DNA from: Vulcanimicrobiota bacterium
Lineage (GTDB): Bacteria; Vulcanimicrobiota; Vulcanimicrobiia; Vulcanimicrobiales; Vulcanimicrobiaceae
DNA: 15,537 nt
Direction: 5' to 3'
Assembly: GCA_003133185.1 (NCBI GenBank)
Contig: PKWF01000253.1
Span: forward strand, 6,150 to 21,686
This document shows, in pieces, positions 14,230-15,537 of this stretch; position 1 is the first letter of the stretch; every line of letters starts with the position of its first letter. The notes beneath the pieces are model-generated. The model saw only the letters and a list, made by a program, of their open reading frames with translations, made no database searches and was not told where the DNA came from. The position numbers and the translations under genes were made by a program.

Positions 14230-15365
14230 AGCCTCGGTTTGACGTACCAAAGCGCGTCTCGAATGGCGAAGTACATCGGCTTAGCTCGCATCGAGGAATC
14301 CAGCGGCAATCCGCGATTAAAGCCCGGTCCGGTGCCGTCGGTCCAGGCGCCCGCAAAGCGCGCGTAGTCGTCCTTCGTTACCTCGAGCCAGGAGTGCAGG
14401 TCGCTCAGGCCCCAGGTCGTTACTCCGGTAACGGCGGGCTCGCCGAGGGCGACATCGAGGTACCGACGTACTTCATCGGCGACCAGGCGATCGCGCTCCT
14501 CCGCCGGAGCGGCGTAATCGGCTTCTTTCACGTCCAACTCCGTCACGACGATCGACAGCCCCAGATCCGCGACCTCTCGCAAGAATCTCGCAACCGCGGC
14601 TTCCGAAATATGCCCTTTGCGCAGATCGAGGTGGGCCTGCACGCCGACTCCGTCGATCGGAGCGCCGGCGTTCCTCAATCGCTCGAGCAGCTTGAGGAGG
14701 AAATAGCGTCGATCCACTTCCTCGGGAAGGTCGTACTCGAGGCCGTACTCGTTGACGATCAGTTGAGCTCGCGGCGCAAAGATGCGGGCTTGCATTAATG
14801 CGCGGGCGACGTAATCCGGACCGAAAGCTTCGAGGAACACGCTCTCCCGCAGCCCGTCGGCTCGGCGACCGGGATCGATTGGCTCGTTAACGACTTCCCA
14901 CATCCCGATGACGTCGCTGTATCTGGGGATTACCGAACCAAAGTATCTTCCGATGAGATTCCAGTCTTGTTTTTTGCGAATTATTTCCGCAGCCCAATCC
15001 GGGGTTCCGAGATGCCACAGCAGCGTGTGGCCGCGAACCCTTTTGCCGTTGGCAATCGCGAACGCGATCAGATCGTCCATCTTGCTAAAAAGCAGCTGAC
15101 CGTAGGCGGGCTCGATCGCGTTCCAATTCATTTCGAACTCCGGCACGAGCTGCGAACATTCGCGGATTATTGCTTCGCGCAGGTATTGCTTCGTGTCGAG
15201 GTCGTCAATTCTAACCGCCGACCCGAAGAAGCGCCCGTAGCGAGCTGCCGCCGCCGCAAGGCCTTCGTTCGCGGCGCCGCTCGATCTCGCGCCGAGAACG
15301 CAAGCGGCGCTCGTCGACAGCATTGCGGCAATAGCTTGTTTCCGGCTCATCGCCCTCTTCAGCAA
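14196..15365 (-). CDS. Exported GH10 endo-beta-1,4-xylanase
   Basis: This 389-residue glycoside hydrolase cleaves beta-1,4-xylan by the retaining mechanism. The GH10 motifs in order are RGHTLLWHLGTPDW (111-124), WEVVNEPID with acid/base Glu161, IVNEYGLEY (about 203), GVGVQAHLD, and VTELDVK with nucleophile Glu276; TWGLSDLHSWL supplies the conserved substrate-site Trp residues. The N-terminus (SRKQAIAAMLSTSAACVLGA) is an export signal and resembles a Tat signal with Arg-Lys in place of Arg-Arg. TTG 15365 has ggag five bases upstream; ATG 15350 with agagg very close upstream is the alternative. Eight bases separate the start from the preceding gene, so they form an operon. It faces the UDP-xylose operon tail-to-tail, which suggests it trims or releases that operon's polymer, though it could simply digest plant xylan. 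Confidence 0.92.
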   Translation of the reverse strand: MLKRAMSRKQAIAAMLSTSAACVLGARSSGAANEGLAAAAARYGRFFGSAVRIDDLDTKQYLREAIIRECSQLVPEFEMNWNAIEPAYGQLLFSKMDDLIAFAIANGKRVRGHTLLWHLGTPDWAAEIIRKKQDWNLIGRYFGSVIPRYSDVIGMWEVVNEPIDPGRRADGLRESVFLEAFGPDYVARALMQARIFAPRAQLIVNEYGLEYDLPEEVDRRYFLLKLLERLRNAGAPIDGVGVQAHLDLRKGHISEAAVARFLREVADLGLSIVVTELDVKEADYAAPAEERDRLVADEVRRYLDVALGEPAVTGVTTWGLSDLHSWLEVTKDDYARFAGAWTDGTGPGFNRGLPLDSSMRAKPMYFAIRDALWYVKPRLQKRRKKVAPP

Positions 15366-15373
15366 ACGCGCTC

Positions 15374-15537
15374 CTAACGAACTTGGATCTCGACGCTGTT
15401 CTCAACGGACACACCGGCGGTATTTCGCGCAATGATCCGCATGAGCAGCTCGCGGCTTACGAAGAACGGAAGCTGGGGCACGACGTAACCGCCTTCGAAG
15501 TGACCTACGTCGGTCTTTGGCAAGTTGAACGCGTAGC
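15374..15537 (-). CDS. 3' end of an Ig-like domain protein (partial at window edge)
   Basis: The minus-strand frame is open from the window edge to TAG at 15376-15374 (54 codons). The visible end reads YAFNLPKTDVGHFEGGYVV... and closes with VEIQVR. It matches the last 53 residues of the lipoprotein at 1090-1653 without gaps at 24 positions (for example LPxF, MRxIAxNT, GxxVE), so it carries the same Ig-like fold. It stops eight bases before the GH10 start and is very likely cotranscribed with it. Its N-terminus, anchor and other domains lie outside the window. Confidence 0.75.
   Translation of the reverse strand, partial: YAFNLPKTDVGHFEGGYVVPQLPFFVSRELLMRIIARNTAGVSVENSVEIQVR

Noticed and set aside
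13830..14798. 322-codon plus-strand frame across the barrel gene end and the GH10 gene
   Set aside because: It is a shadow frame: it overlaps two genes with firm motifs and reads as Arg-rich sequence without any domain.
1..15537. CRISPR arrays, tRNA or rRNA genes, insertion sequences
   Set aside because: I saw no regularly spaced repeats, no tRNA-like cloverleaf with a GTTCGAATC-type arm, no rRNA sequence, and no transposase motif or terminal inverted repeats.

Overview
The window appears to come from a GC-rich (about 60%) Gram-negative-type (diderm) bacterium. It has many lipobox signal peptides, a probable outer-membrane beta-barrel, bactoprenol-type sugar chemistry, and frequent TTG/GTG starts with overlapping genes. 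The set of small unfamiliar lipoproteins and phospholipase-C-like lipoproteins reminds me of Eremiobacterota (WPS-2) genomes. That assignment rests on gene style only; there is no rRNA or marker gene here to prove it.

Layout. (1) Positions 1-1013, minus strand: a DPM1/GtrB-type membrane glycosyltransferase, with the possible start of a coupled downstream gene at the left edge. (2) 1090-2250, plus strand: two lipoproteins, one with an Ig-like C-terminal domain and one with a small cysteine-containing domain, ending in a strong terminator. (3) 2251-3656: a gene-poor stretch. It holds an inverted paralogue of the second lipoprotein broken by one in-frame TGA, a possible 40-residue membrane peptide, and a 540-base leader-like region with hairpins. 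(4) 3657-8213, plus strand: a phosphorus-scavenging block made of a divergent PstS-like phosphate-binding lipoprotein and two tandem lipoprotein phosphoesterases of the phospholipase C/AcpA family. A 7-base direct repeat with an 11-base period, the geometry of a PhoB/PhoP-type operator, lies just ahead of the first phosphoesterase. (5) 8468-14229, plus strand: a tightly packed five-gene operon with UDP-glucose 6-dehydrogenase, UDP-glucuronate decarboxylase (UDP-xylose synthase), a processive-looking membrane GT2 synthase, a 4-epimerase and a BcsS-like outer-membrane barrel. (6) 14196-15537, minus strand: an exported GH10 xylanase that overlaps the operon tail-to-tail, preceded by the 3' end of an Ig-like protein related to the lipoprotein at 1090-1653.

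The most interesting inference concerns regions 5 and 6. UDP-glucose would be oxidised, decarboxylated to UDP-xylose, possibly epimerised to UDP-arabinose, polymerised by the GT2 enzyme, passed through a barrel of a cellulose-operon family, and trimmed by a GH10 xylanase in the role that the BcsZ cellulase plays in cellulose operons. This suggests a bacterial xylan-like or arabinoxylan-like exopolysaccharide locus. It is a hypothesis built from recognised families and gene order, not a demonstrated pathway.
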